Assembly (NCBI RefSeq): GCF_001641825.1
Contig: NZ_LRFH01000014.1
Coordinates: forward strand, 491,950-555,949
Source of the DNA: Guyparkeria sp. WRN-7
GTDB lineage: Bacteria; Pseudomonadota; Gammaproteobacteria; Halothiobacillales; Halothiobacillaceae
Length of the DNA stretch: 64,000 nt
Direction of reading: 5' to 3'
Below, piece after piece: positions 29,496 to 37,683 of this stretch; position 1 is the stretch's first letter, and the number at the start of each line of letters is the position of its first letter. Position numbers and translations under genes: made by a program. Under the pieces are notes generated by a model. That model did not search any database. It saw nothing but the letters and a program-made list of their open reading frames with translations, and was not told the origin of the DNA.

Positions 29496-29981
29496 GGCGT
29501 GATGTTCTCTGTAAAAGCTGGACTCGTATCGGCTGCGGGTACTGCCGTTCCACCCGGGCCTTCCTCGCTGATCTGCAAAAAGTGCGCCCAACCTGATGCT
29601 GTCCTGCCCGGAAAACCGGCCCATTCCCCCTCGACGGGTATCCCGTTCGGTTAAGTGACTGAATATTAAAAGTGTCGTTCTTTGTCAGATCGGCCTTTTT
29701 CGTTTCTGTGCATTTCCTGCCATTTATGTAATTGTCGCGGAATGTAACGCGACGAACTAAAAGGGTGCCTATTTTTTTCCTCGGTGCACCGATGCGATGC
29801 GACGGATGTATTTTCCGGGTGTCGTTTTTTCATTTGTTTTTGGTCTGCAAGCATTTGTTTGTCAATGGGAAAAGGTCGGTTCTCCGTCTGGTGGCACAGG
29901 CTTTGCGTTGTCAGTGGTCGCTCACTCATGCCGCATTAACTTGCTGGTAATCGAAGCAACCGCAATACGAGGCGCAGACAG
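29496..29981. promoter_or_regulatory. Divergent regulatory region of the GAF/Fis gene and urtA
   Basis: A 486-base gap, AT-rich in its right half, with no gene. It contains a perfect GTCGCG-N8-CGCGAC repeat (29734-29753), whose loop includes GGAATGTAA (29739-29747), a 9-mer also present upstream of the NCS1 permease gene. It also has a perfect 12-base palindrome TCGGTGCACCGA (29781-29792), two copies of TTTGTCA (29681, 29858), and the sigma-54 promoter at 29892. Confidence 0.6.
29892..29907 (+). promoter_or_regulatory. Sigma-54 promoter of the urt-ami operon
   Basis: TGGCACAGGCTTTGCG has the invariant GG and GC of the -24/-12 class separated by ten bases and matches TGGCACG-N4-TTGC well. It lies 75 bases before the urtA start. 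Confidence 0.8.
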
Positions 29982-31238
29982 ATGTCCGACAACAAAGAGT
30001 TTTTCAGCCGCCGTACCCTGCTCAAGTCCATGATGGCTGCCCCCATCATGGCCTCGGGGGTTATGGGGTCCCGACAAGTAATGGCCGCCAAGCCGGCGAC
30101 CTCCGAGATCAATACCACCGGCCTGGCCGTGGACGACGACACCGTCAAGGTGGGGATCCTGCATTCCCTGACCGGCACCATGGCCATCAGTGAAACCGGC
30201 TCGGTCGAGGCGGAGACGCTCGCCATCGAGCAGATCAACGCCATGGGCGGCATCCTCGGCCGCAAGATCGAGATCATCAAGGAAGACGGTGCCAGTGACT
30301 GGCCGACCTTCGCCCAGCGCACCCGCAAGCTGCTGCGCGAAGACAACGTCGCGGCGATCATGGGCTGCTGGACTTCGGCATCGCGCAAGGCGGTCCTGCC
30401 GGTCCTCGAGAAGGAAAACGGCCTGCTCTACTACCCGACCTTCTACGAGGGTCTCGAGCAGTCGCCCAACGTCTTCTACACCGGCCAGGAGGCCACCCAG
30501 CAGATCCTGGCGAGCCTCGACTGGCTCTGGGAAGAGAAGGGCGCACGGACGTTCTACCTGGTCGGCTCCGACTACATCTGGCCGCGTACCACCATGAAGA
30601 TCGCCCGTATCCACATCGAGAAGGTGCTGGGCGGCAAGGTCGTGGGCGAGGACTACGCCCCGCTGGGTCACACCTCCTTCGGCTCGATGATCAACCGCAT
30701 CCGCCTGCGTCGTCCGGACGCCATCTACGGCGCCGTGGTCGGTGGTTCCAATGTGGCCTTCTTCCGTCAGCTCAACGCCGCCGGCCTGAACGGCAACCGT
30801 CAGCTGTTGCTGTCGCTGGCGACCACCGAGGACGAAGTGCTCGGCATCGGCGGCGAGAACGTCGAGGGCTGCTACTCGGCCATGAAGTACTTCCAGAGCA
30901 TCGAGAACGACAACAACGAGGAATTCGTCAAGGCGTTCAAGGAGCGCTGGGGCGAGGACAGCGTGATCGGTGACGTGACCCAGGCCGCCTACCTCGGTCC
31001 GTGGCTGTGGAAGATGGCCGTCGAGAAGGCCGGCAGCTTCGATGTCGAGAAGGTCGCCGCCGCCTCGCCGGGCCTGGAGTTCAAGAAGGCGCCGGAAGGC
31101 TACGTCAAGGTTCACAAGAACCACCACCTGTGGAGCAAGACGCGCATCGGCAAGTGGCGCAAGGACGGCCAGGCCGACGTGGTCTACGAGTCGCCGGAGC
31201 TGATCGAGCCGAACCCGTTCCCGGAAGGCTACCAGTAA
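29982..31238 (+). CDS. urtA: Urea/short-chain amide ABC transporter, binding protein
   Basis: The periplasmic ligand-binding component of the branched-chain amino-acid/urea class of ABC importers, called UrtA in cyanobacteria and FmdD in Methylophilus for short-chain amides and urea. The 418-aa protein begins with a twin-arginine motif (SRRTLLK, residues 9-15), suggesting Tat export. The Peripla_BP_5 fold follows (VKVGILHSLTGTMAISETG, GCWTSASRKAVLPVLE, YPTFYEGLEQSPN). Genes for both permeases and both ATPases follow in order, then an amidase, so urea and aliphatic amides are both plausible ligands. A hairpin after the gene probably lowers downstream expression. Confidence 0.92.
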   Translation: MSDNKEFFSRRTLLKSMMAAPIMASGVMGSRQVMAAKPATSEINTTGLAVDDDTVKVGILHSLTGTMAISETGSVEAETLAIEQINAMGGILGRKIEIIKEDGASDWPTFAQRTRKLLREDNVAAIMGCWTSASRKAVLPVLEKENGLLYYPTFYEGLEQSPNVFYTGQEATQQILASLDWLWEEKGARTFYLVGSDYIWPRTTMKIARIHIEKVLGGKVVGEDYAPLGHTSFGSMINRIRLRRPDAIYGAVVGGSNVAFFRQLNAAGLNGNRQLLLSLATTEDEVLGIGGENVEGCYSAMKYFQSIENDNNEEFVKAFKERWGEDSVIGDVTQAAYLGPWLWKMAVEKAGSFDVEKVAAASPGLEFKKAPEGYVKVHKNHHLWSKTRIGKWRKDGQADVVYESPELIEPNPFPEGYQ

Positions 31239-31251
31239 GCCGAGAGCGGGG

Positions 31252-31286
31252 AGGCGTCGTGCCCGTGTCGGGCCGGCGCCTTTTTT
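31252..31286 (+). terminator. Attenuating terminator between urtA and urtB
   Basis: AGGCG...GCCCG-TGT-CGGGC...CGCCT forms a long imperfect stem (31252-31281) followed by TTTTT. Placed between the binding-protein gene and the permease genes, it would give urtA an excess of transcripts. Confidence 0.75.
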
Positions 31287-31344
31287 GGTGGCTGTGATAA
31301 CCGAGCCGCTTGCCTAACCGGCTCTCTCACAAGGTGTAATTTCC

Positions 31345-32265
31345 ATGGACTATTCAATGCAGGACCTCATGGCGATATTCGCCATGCAAGGGTTCGCCGG
31401 GCTGAGTTTCTTCTCGGTCCTGCTGCTCATGGCTCTGGGCCTGGCCATCATCTTCGGCCAGATGCGGGTCATCAACATGGCCCACGGCGAATTCATGGTC
31501 ATCGGCGCCTACACGACCTACGTGGTATCGGAGGTCATGGGCGGCTGGGGATCATGGGGCGCGGAGTACTACATACTCTTTGCCATCCCGTTGGCCTTCC
31601 TGGTGGCCTTCCTGGTCGGCATGGTGGTCGAGGTCCTCATGATCCGTCACCTGTATCACCGACCGTTGGACACGCTGCTCGCGACCTGGGGCCTCGCCCT
31701 GATCATGCAGCAGGTGTTCCGGTCCGTCTTCGGTGCCCGGGAAGTCAGCCCGTCCACGCCGTCATGGCTGGATGGCGCCTGGACCCCGACGCCGATGATC
31801 TACATCCCCCTCAACGGCCTGTTCATCATGGGGCTGACGCTCGTGGTGACGCTGGGCGTGGTGTGGCTGATGTACCGCTCCCGCTGGGGGCTGCGCGTGC
31901 GCTCGACCATGGCCAGTCGCGAGATGAGTGCGGCGGTGGGCATCAATACCCGCTGGGTCGACCGTCTGACGTTCGCCCTCGGCTGCGGTGTCGCCGGTAT
32001 CGCCGGGGCCGCGTTCACGATGATCTCGTCCACGGGGCCGACCAGCGGCACGCTCTACATCGTCGACACCTTCCTGGTGGTCGTGTTCGGTGGCGCGGGC
32101 AGCATTTCCGGGACCGTCGTGTCCGCATTCCTGATCGCTCAGGGCCAGTCCATCCTCGAGTTCTTCCTTGGCAGCTCAATGGCGAAGGTGCTCACCCTGC
32201 TGGTGATCATCGGGATCCTGATGTTGCGCCCCGAGGGCCTGTTCAAGAGCAAGGTGCGTCGCTGA
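31345..32265 (+). CDS. urtB: Urea/amide ABC transporter permease UrtB
   Basis: A LivH-like inner-membrane permease subunit. The protein is 306 aa with about eight hydrophobic helices. Typical elements are QMRVINMAHGEFMVIGAY near the N-terminus and GVNTR-like AAVGINTRWVDR after the EAA-type loop. The C-terminus reads MLRPEGLFKSKVRR. The 106-base gap after urtA holds the attenuating hairpin; urtC starts 28 bases after its stop. Confidence 0.93.
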   Translation: MDYSMQDLMAIFAMQGFAGLSFFSVLLLMALGLAIIFGQMRVINMAHGEFMVIGAYTTYVVSEVMGGWGSWGAEYYILFAIPLAFLVAFLVGMVVEVLMIRHLYHRPLDTLLATWGLALIMQQVFRSVFGAREVSPSTPSWLDGAWTPTPMIYIPLNGLFIMGLTLVVTLGVVWLMYRSRWGLRVRSTMASREMSAAVGINTRWVDRLTFALGCGVAGIAGAAFTMISSTGPTSGTLYIVDTFLVVVFGGAGSISGTVVSAFLIAQGQSILEFFLGSSMAKVLTLLVIIGILMLRPEGLFKSKVRR

Positions 32266-32293
32266 GGCGGCGCTCCCAGGGAGTATTTGAGAT

Positions 32294-33442
32294 ATGAATA
32301 ACTTTCTTTCACTCATCGCGGAAAAACGTGGCCTGCCGGGGGTGCTGATCCTCGCGCTCGTCCTGCTGGTGCTGTTTCCGCTGACGATGGACATCAACAA
32401 CCTGAACCTCGCCGGGCGGTTCCTTGCCTTCGCCTTCGTCGCCGTCGGCATCGCGCTGTCCTGGGGTTACGGGGGGATGCTCAGCCTCGGCCAGGGCGTG
32501 TTCTTCGGCATCGGCGGCTACGCCATGGCGATGTTCCTCAAGCTCGAGGCCTCCGATCCGGAAAGCACGGCCGCCCAGACCACGCCGGGGATCCCGGACT
32601 TCATGGACTGGAACCAGATCACCTCGCTGCCGTGGTTCTGGGAGCCGTTCCACAGCTTCACCTTCACGGTGCTGGCGATCCTGATCGTTCCGACGATCGT
32701 GGCCGCATTGATCGGTTTCGCCCTGTTCACCCGACGGGTCACCGGTGTGTTCTTCGCGATCATCACCCAGGCCCTGGTCACCATCGCGACCATCCTGATC
32801 GTCGGTCAGCAGGGCTTCACCGGCGGGGCGAACGGCATCACCGACCTGCGCACGCTGATGGGCTGGGACATCCGCACCGACGATGCGCTGTTCACGCTCT
32901 ACTACATCAGCGCCGTGCTGCTGATCGGCTGCGTGATCCTGGGGCTGTGGCTGCTGTCGACCAAGTACGGGAGCATCCTGACGGCCCTGCGTGACCGCGA
33001 GGATCGCATCCGCTTCTCCGGCTACAACGTGGCCTACTTCAAGGTGTTCATCTTCGCGGTCTCGGCAATGATGTCCGGTATCGGCGGGGCGATGTTCACC
33101 CTGCAGGTCGGCTTCATGTCGCCGAGTCTGATCGGGATCATCCCGTCGATCGAGTTCGTCATCTTCGCCGCTGTCGGTGGTCGCCTGTCGCTGGTCGGTG
33201 CCGTGTACGGCGCGCTGATCGTCGGCTACGCCAAGGTGATGTTCGCCGAGGCCTACCCCGAGCTCTGGCTGTTCCTGATCGGTTCGGTCTTCATCGCGGT
33301 GGTCATGTTCGCCCCCTACGGCCTTGCCGGCCTGTACGACAAGTACGCCCGGCCGCACATCCAGCGCTTCATGCGCGAGAAAGGCTGGCTGAAGGACGGT
33401 GCGTCCCCAACCCTTCCCTCGGCATCCACGGAGGCGAAATAG
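32294..33442 (+). CDS. urtC: Urea/amide ABC transporter permease UrtC
   Basis: A LivM-like permease subunit that pairs with UrtB. It has 382 aa with about ten membrane segments. Conserved stretches are LSLGQGVFFGIGGYAMAMF and the cytoplasmic ALRDREDRIRFSGYNVAYFK. The gene stop (TAG) directly abuts the urtD ATG. Confidence 0.93.
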   Translation: MNNFLSLIAEKRGLPGVLILALVLLVLFPLTMDINNLNLAGRFLAFAFVAVGIALSWGYGGMLSLGQGVFFGIGGYAMAMFLKLEASDPESTAAQTTPGIPDFMDWNQITSLPWFWEPFHSFTFTVLAILIVPTIVAALIGFALFTRRVTGVFFAIITQALVTIATILIVGQQGFTGGANGITDLRTLMGWDIRTDDALFTLYYISAVLLIGCVILGLWLLSTKYGSILTALRDREDRIRFSGYNVAYFKVFIFAVSAMMSGIGGAMFTLQVGFMSPSLIGIIPSIEFVIFAAVGGRLSLVGAVYGALIVGYAKVMFAEAYPELWLFLIGSVFIAVVMFAPYGLAGLYDKYARPHIQRFMREKGWLKDGASPTLPSASTEAK

Positions 33443-34189
33443 ATGAGCACGAACACCAACTTTCTCCTCGCCATTGAAGACCTGACGGTGTCGTTCGACG
33501 GCTTCAAGGCGATCGAGGGGCTGAACTTCTATGTCGACTCGAACGAGCTTCGGGTGGTGATCGGTCCCAACGGGGCCGGCAAGACCACCCTGCTCGACCT
33601 GATCTGCGGGAAGACCAAGGCCACGGACGGCTCGATCAAGTTCAAGAACAAGGAGCTCACCAAGCTGCCCGAGCACCGGATCGTCTGGGAAGGGGTGGGG
33701 CGGAAGTTCCAGACCCCGTCGGTCTACGAGGCGCTAACCGTCTACGAGAACCTCGAGGTCTCCTACCCCAAGGGCAAGAGCGTCTTCGGCTCGCTGTTCT
33801 TCAAGAACACCGCCGAGGTCGACGGCAAGATCCGCGAGATCGCCGAATCGATCTTCCTCACGGATCTGCTCGACCGCCCGGCCGACGAGCTCAGTCACGG
33901 CCAGAAGCAGTGGCTCGAGATCGGCATGCTGCTGATCCAGGACCCCGAGCTCCTGATGCTCGACGAGCCGGTGGCCGGGATGAGCGTCTCGGAGCGGGAG
34001 AAGACCGCCGAGCTGCTCAATCGGATCAGCAAGGGCCGGTCGGTAATCGTGATCGAGCACGACATGGACTTCGTCAAGGAGATCGCGAGCAAGGTGACCG
34101 TCATGCACCAGGGCAACGTGCTGGCCGAGGGTGACATGGAGACCGTTCAGTCGGATCCCCGTGTGATCGAGGTCTATCTCGGGCACTGA
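33443..34189 (+). CDS. urtD: Urea/amide ABC transporter ATP-binding protein UrtD
   Basis: A LivG-like ATPase. The 248-aa protein has Walker A GPNGAGKTT, the signature LSHGQKQWLEIGM (the LSHG variant usual in UrtD) and Walker B LLMLDEPVAGMS. GGAGG lies 9 bases before the ATG inside the end of urtC. Part of the urtABCDE-amiE-amiB unit. Confidence 0.94.
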   Translation: MSTNTNFLLAIEDLTVSFDGFKAIEGLNFYVDSNELRVVIGPNGAGKTTLLDLICGKTKATDGSIKFKNKELTKLPEHRIVWEGVGRKFQTPSVYEALTVYENLEVSYPKGKSVFGSLFFKNTAEVDGKIREIAESIFLTDLLDRPADELSHGQKQWLEIGMLLIQDPELLMLDEPVAGMSVSEREKTAELLNRISKGRSVIVIEHDMDFVKEIASKVTVMHQGNVLAEGDMETVQSDPRVIEVYLGH

Positions 34190-34214
34190 TTCCTGAATCC
34201 AAAGGGTGAATCGA

Positions 34215-34904
34215 ATGTTTGAAGTGACTGGATTGCGATCCGGCTATGGCCAGAGTGAAGTCATCAAGTCGCTGGACCTGACGGTCGGCGACAACGAGAC
34301 GCTCGCCATCATGGGTCGGAACGGGATGGGCAAGACCACCCTGTTCAAGACCCTGGTGGGACTGATCGAGGCGAGGGACGGCAAGATCGCCCTCAACGGC
34401 GAGGAGCTCACCAAGGAGCCGACACACAAGCGGGTGGCCAGCGGGCTCGCCTACGTGCCCCAGGGGCGCATGATCTTCCCGAGCCTCACGGTGCTCGAGA
34501 ACATCAGCACGGGACTGGAGACCGTCAAGTCCAAGCGGATTCCGCACGACATCTTCGACCTGTTCCCGGTGCTGCACGACATGCGGCATCGCAAGGGCGG
34601 CAACCTCTCCGGCGGTCAACAGCAGCAGCTGGCGATCGCCCGGGCGCTGGTGTCGAACCCGGAGGTGCTGCTGCTGGACGAGCCGACCGAGGGCATCCAG
34701 CCGTCGATCATCAAGGACATCGCCAAGACGCTCAACGACATCAGCGAGATGCGCAAGATCACCATCGTGGTCTCGGAACAGATCCTGAGCTTCACGATGG
34801 AGATCGCCGACCGCCTGATGGTGATCGAATCCGGAAAGATCGTCTACGAGGCACCGCGCTCCGAGTGCGACGAGCAGACCATCAGCGACTTCCTTTCCGT
34901 CTAA
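34215..34904 (+). CDS. urtE: Urea/amide ABC transporter ATP-binding protein UrtE
   Basis: A LivF-like ATPase, 229 aa from the ATG at 34215, chosen over a GTG nine bases upstream because AAAGGG at 34201 is then correctly spaced. Walker A GRNGMGKTT, signature LSGGQQQQLAIARAL and Walker B LLLDEPTEGIQPSI are all present. amiE follows after 62 bases with no terminator. Confidence 0.94.
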   Translation: MFEVTGLRSGYGQSEVIKSLDLTVGDNETLAIMGRNGMGKTTLFKTLVGLIEARDGKIALNGEELTKEPTHKRVASGLAYVPQGRMIFPSLTVLENISTGLETVKSKRIPHDIFDLFPVLHDMRHRKGGNLSGGQQQQLAIARALVSNPEVLLLDEPTEGIQPSIIKDIAKTLNDISEMRKITIVVSEQILSFTMEIADRLMVIESGKIVYEAPRSECDEQTISDFLSV

Positions 34905-34966
34905 CGCGCTCCCGCCGATCGTGCGGGACCGCCTTTCCACTACATACCACCTAGGGGTGAACTGCC

Positions 34967-36013
34967 ATGCGACATGGTGATATTTCGAGCAGTAACGATA
35001 CCGTCGGCGTTGCCGTCGTGAACTACAAGATGCCGCGGCTGCATACCAAGGCCGAGGTACTGGAAAACGCGCAGAAGATTGCCGACATGATCGTCGGCAT
35101 GAAGCAGGGGCTGCCGGGCATGGACCTGGTCATCTTCCCCGAGTACAGCACCATGGGGATCATGTACGACCCCGAAGAGATGATGGCCACCGCGGCCACC
35201 GTCCCCGGCGAGGAGACCGAGATCTTCGCCCAGGCCTGCCGCAAGGCCGATACCTGGGGCGTGTTCTCGCTCACCGGCGAGCGTCACGAGGACCATCCCA
35301 ACAAGGCGCCGTACAACACGCTCATCCTGATGAACAACAAGGGCGAGATCGTCCAGAAGTACCGCAAGTGCATCCCCTGGTGCCCGATCGAGGGCTGGTA
35401 CCCGGGCGACCGCACCTACGTCTCCGAGGGGCCCAAGGGGCTGAAGCTGAGCCTGATCATCTGCGACGACGGCAACTACCCGGAGATCTGGCGTGACTGC
35501 GCCATGCGTGGTGCCGAGCTGATCGTCCGCTGCCAGGGCTACATGTACCCGGCCAAGGAGCAGCAGATCCAGATGTCCAAGAGCATGGCCTGGGCGAACA
35601 ACACCTACGTCGCGGTCGCCAACGCCACCGGTTTCGACGGCGTGTACAGCTACTTCGGCCATTCCTCGGTGATCGGCTTCGACGGTCGCACCCTGGGCGA
35701 ATGCGGCACCGAGGAGAACGGCATCCAGTACGCCCAGTTGTCGGTCCCGGAGATCCGCGACGCTCGTGCCAACGACCAGTCGCAGAACCACCTGTTCAAG
35801 CTGCTGCACCGCGGTTACACCGGCATGCACGATTCCGGCGACGGCGATCGCGGCCTGGCCGAGTGTCCGTTCGAGTTCTACCGCACCTGGGTGAACGATG
35901 CCGAGAAGGCCCGCGAGGACGTCGAGGCGTTCACCCGCAAGAAGGTCGGCGTGGCCAGTGCGCCGGTCAAGGACCTGCCGTACGACACGGCCGAACGCGA
36001 GGCCGGCGAGTAA
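34967..36013 (+). CDS. amiE: Aliphatic amidase AmiE
   Basis: A cytoplasmic nitrilase-superfamily amidase that hydrolyses acetamide, propionamide and similar short amides to the acid and ammonia. The 348-aa sequence is collinear with the Pseudomonas aeruginosa enzyme from its first residues ([20 protein letters not shown]). The catalytic E59, K134 and C166 are in FPEYS, KYRKC and [10 protein letters not shown]. It sits directly downstream of the importer genes, so uptake and hydrolysis would be co-expressed, and is followed by amiB as in Pseudomonas. The Pseudomonas regulators amiC and amiR are absent from the window. Confidence 0.96.
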   Translation: MRHGDISSSNDTVGVAVVNYKMPRLHTKAEVLENAQKIADMIVGMKQGLPGMDLVIFPEYSTMGIMYDPEEMMATAATVPGEETEIFAQACRKADTWGVFSLTGERHEDHPNKAPYNTLILMNNKGEIVQKYRKCIPWCPIEGWYPGDRTYVSEGPKGLKLSLIICDDGNYPEIWRDCAMRGAELIVRCQGYMYPAKEQQIQMSKSMAWANNTYVAVANATGFDGVYSYFGHSSVIGFDGRTLGECGTEENGIQYAQLSVPEIRDARANDQSQNHLFKLLHRGYTGMHDSGDGDRGLAECPFEFYRTWVNDAEKAREDVEAFTRKKVGVASAPVKDLPYDTAEREAGE

Positions 36014-36043
36014 CCCTCGCCGCCCGGGCTCACCGCACAGACG

Positions 36044-37156
36044 ATGCCATTCATCAACGACAGGCTCGAGCAGACCGAGCGCGAGCGGATCGAGGCCGCC
36101 CGCCTGGCCGACGAGGACCGGGGGGCGTCAGCCGAGATCGTCGGCCCGACCGAGGTCGAGCCGGTCGGAATCGAGAGCCGTTACCACTTCGATGTCGACG
36201 CCATCATGGCCTCCGTCCGCCGGGAGATCCTCGGCCAGGAGGAGGCCCTGGAGGCGCTGGAGCGGATGCTGCGCATCGTGCGGGCCGACATCTCCGATCC
36301 GAGCCGACCGCTGCACACCGCGCTGTTCCTCGGCCCCACCGGGGTGGGCAAGACCGAGGTGGTGCGTTCGCTGGCCCGGGCCCTGCACGGCAGTGCCGAG
36401 GCGTTCTGTCGCGTCGACATGAACACGCTGTCGCAGGAGCACTATGCCGCCGCGATCACCGGCGCGCCGCCGGGATACGTCGGCAGCAAGGAAGGAATCA
36501 CGGTGCTCGACCAGGAACTGATCGAGGGCTCCCTGCGCAAGCCGGGGATCGTGCTGTTCGACGAGCTGGAGAAGGCATCGGACGAGGTGGTCGAGGCGCT
36601 GCTCAACGTCTTCGACAACGGCATGCTGACCGTCGCCTCCGGGGGGCGGACCTACAGCTTTCGCAACACGCTGATCTTCATGACCAGCAACCTCGGCGCC
36701 CGTCGACTGCAGCGGGCCGCCGAGCGTCGCGAACGGCCGCCGGGCAAGTGGTTCCTGCCGCCGCGTTCGGCCGAACGGGAACACCGCATCGCCGAAGAGG
36801 AGCTGCTGGCCCGGTTCGCGCCCGAGTTCGTCAATCGGATCGACAGCATTTCGGTGTTCGGCTGGCTGGACGGCGACACGGTCGACCGGCTGGTGGATGC
36901 GGAACTGGTCCGCCTGAATCGTCGCCTGGCCAAGCACCGGGTCCGTCTGCATCTCGACGAGTCCGTGCGCAAGCGTGTAATCCAGTCCGGCTATGACCGC
37001 AAGTTCGGCGCGCGCTCCATGCGGCGCGCGTTTCGACACCTGATCGAGGCGCCGCTGGCGAACTTCCTGCTCACCGAGCCGCACCCGTCGGGCGAGTCGC
37101 GCTCGCTGCTGGCGGTGATGCTCGGCGGGGAGGTCGTTTTCCGACTCCGGGAATGA
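36044..37156 (+). CDS. amiB: AmiB-like Clp/HSP100 single-module AAA+ ATPase
   Basis: A 370-aa ATPase with one ClpB-D2-type AAA+ module. It has Walker A GPTGVGKTE, pore-loop GAPPGYVGSKEG, Walker B VLFDELEKA, sensor-1 MTSNLG, arginine-finger region FAPEFVNRID and sensor-2 KFGARSMRR. It lacks the N-domain and the first ring of ClpA/ClpB. Its place immediately after amiE matches P. aeruginosa amiB, a chaperone-like protein whose role in the amidase operon is unsettled. It could help amidase assembly or the importer; this is inference. It lacks GAFTGA, so it is not a sigma-54 activator. No clear Shine-Dalgarno sequence precedes the ATG. Confidence 0.85.
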   Translation: MPFINDRLEQTERERIEAARLADEDRGASAEIVGPTEVEPVGIESRYHFDVDAIMASVRREILGQEEALEALERMLRIVRADISDPSRPLHTALFLGPTGVGKTEVVRSLARALHGSAEAFCRVDMNTLSQEHYAAAITGAPPGYVGSKEGITVLDQELIEGSLRKPGIVLFDELEKASDEVVEALLNVFDNGMLTVASGGRTYSFRNTLIFMTSNLGARRLQRAAERRERPPGKWFLPPRSAEREHRIAEEELLARFAPEFVNRIDSISVFGWLDGDTVDRLVDAELVRLNRRLAKHRVRLHLDESVRKRVIQSGYDRKFGARSMRRAFRHLIEAPLANFLLTEPHPSGESRSLLAVMLGGEVVFRLRE

Positions 37157-37207
37157 TCGCCGCATTACTGATGCGTTCGTGACGCGCGGTTCGTCCGCCC
37201 GTCCTGC

Positions 37208-37262
37208 AAACCCTTCACTTATCGGCACTACCGGCCGGCGAGTGAAGGGTTTTCTTTTTTTA
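37208..37262 (+). terminator. Terminator of the urt-ami operon
   Basis: AAACCCTTCACT (37208-37219) pairs perfectly with AGTGAAGGGTTT (37241-37252), followed by CTTTTTTT. The stem sequence is similar to the terminator at 41432. Confidence 0.9.
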
Positions 37263-37384
37263 AAGTGGTGGTTTTCTTGGTCGGCCCGGTTTTTGGCATT
37301 TGCGCAGGTCACCAAAATGCAGCACGGGGAGGTAAATGCGCACCATTGCCCGGCAAAAGAGTCCCGGCGGGTTCGTTTTTCGCG

Positions 37385-37434
37385 TGACAAAACGTGCCAA
37401 AGATACGAAATGAACCGGAATGTAATCGTTTTGT
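37385..37434 (+). promoter_or_regulatory. Probable upstream activator element of the permease-amiF operon
   Basis: ACAAAACG (37387-37394) and its exact inverse CGTTTTGT (37427-37434) are 32 bases apart and enclose GGAATGTAA (37417-37425). TGACAAA overlaps the left arm. The same arms with the same 32-base spacing recur at 41613-41660. The right arm is 58 bases from the sigma-54 promoter, a suitable enhancer distance. Confidence 0.65.
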
Positions 37435-37492
37435 GAAACCTTTTGTTTTGCTTTGCTACCGATTGTTTCGATTCGAGTAAAACCGATTCCCT

Positions 37493-37508
37493 TGGCACAC
37501 AAGCTGCT
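37493..37508 (+). promoter_or_regulatory. Sigma-54 promoter of the permease-amiF operon
   Basis: TGGCACACAAGCTGCT has GG-N10-GC and is identical over 16 bases to the promoter at 41718. It lies 191 bases before the permease start; the leader between them has no evident gene. Confidence 0.85.
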
Positions 37509-37683
37509 TTTTAGAAAACCGTAATTTTCTGTCACGGCCGAGCGTTTTTCTTGCGCTGTGGGGTTTCCCGGGAGGGTCCCGAGCGAAAGACCGGCGGCCG
37601 GGGGCTGGTGCAACGGCACGCGAAGGGTCGCCGGTGACCGGGTGGTTGCGACAGGAACAACGACACACGCATGGGGAAACGAG

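Noticed and set aside
36044..37156. AmiB as the missing sigma-54 activator
   Set aside because: Its AAA+ motifs are of the Clp/HSP100 type (GYVG pore loop) and it lacks GAFTGA and a DNA-binding domain.
37300..37370. NtrC boxes (GCACC-N5-GGTGC) ahead of the permease and fmdA promoters
   Set aside because: GCACCATTG is present in both gaps, but the second half-site is not symmetric, so a classical NtrC site cannot be supported.
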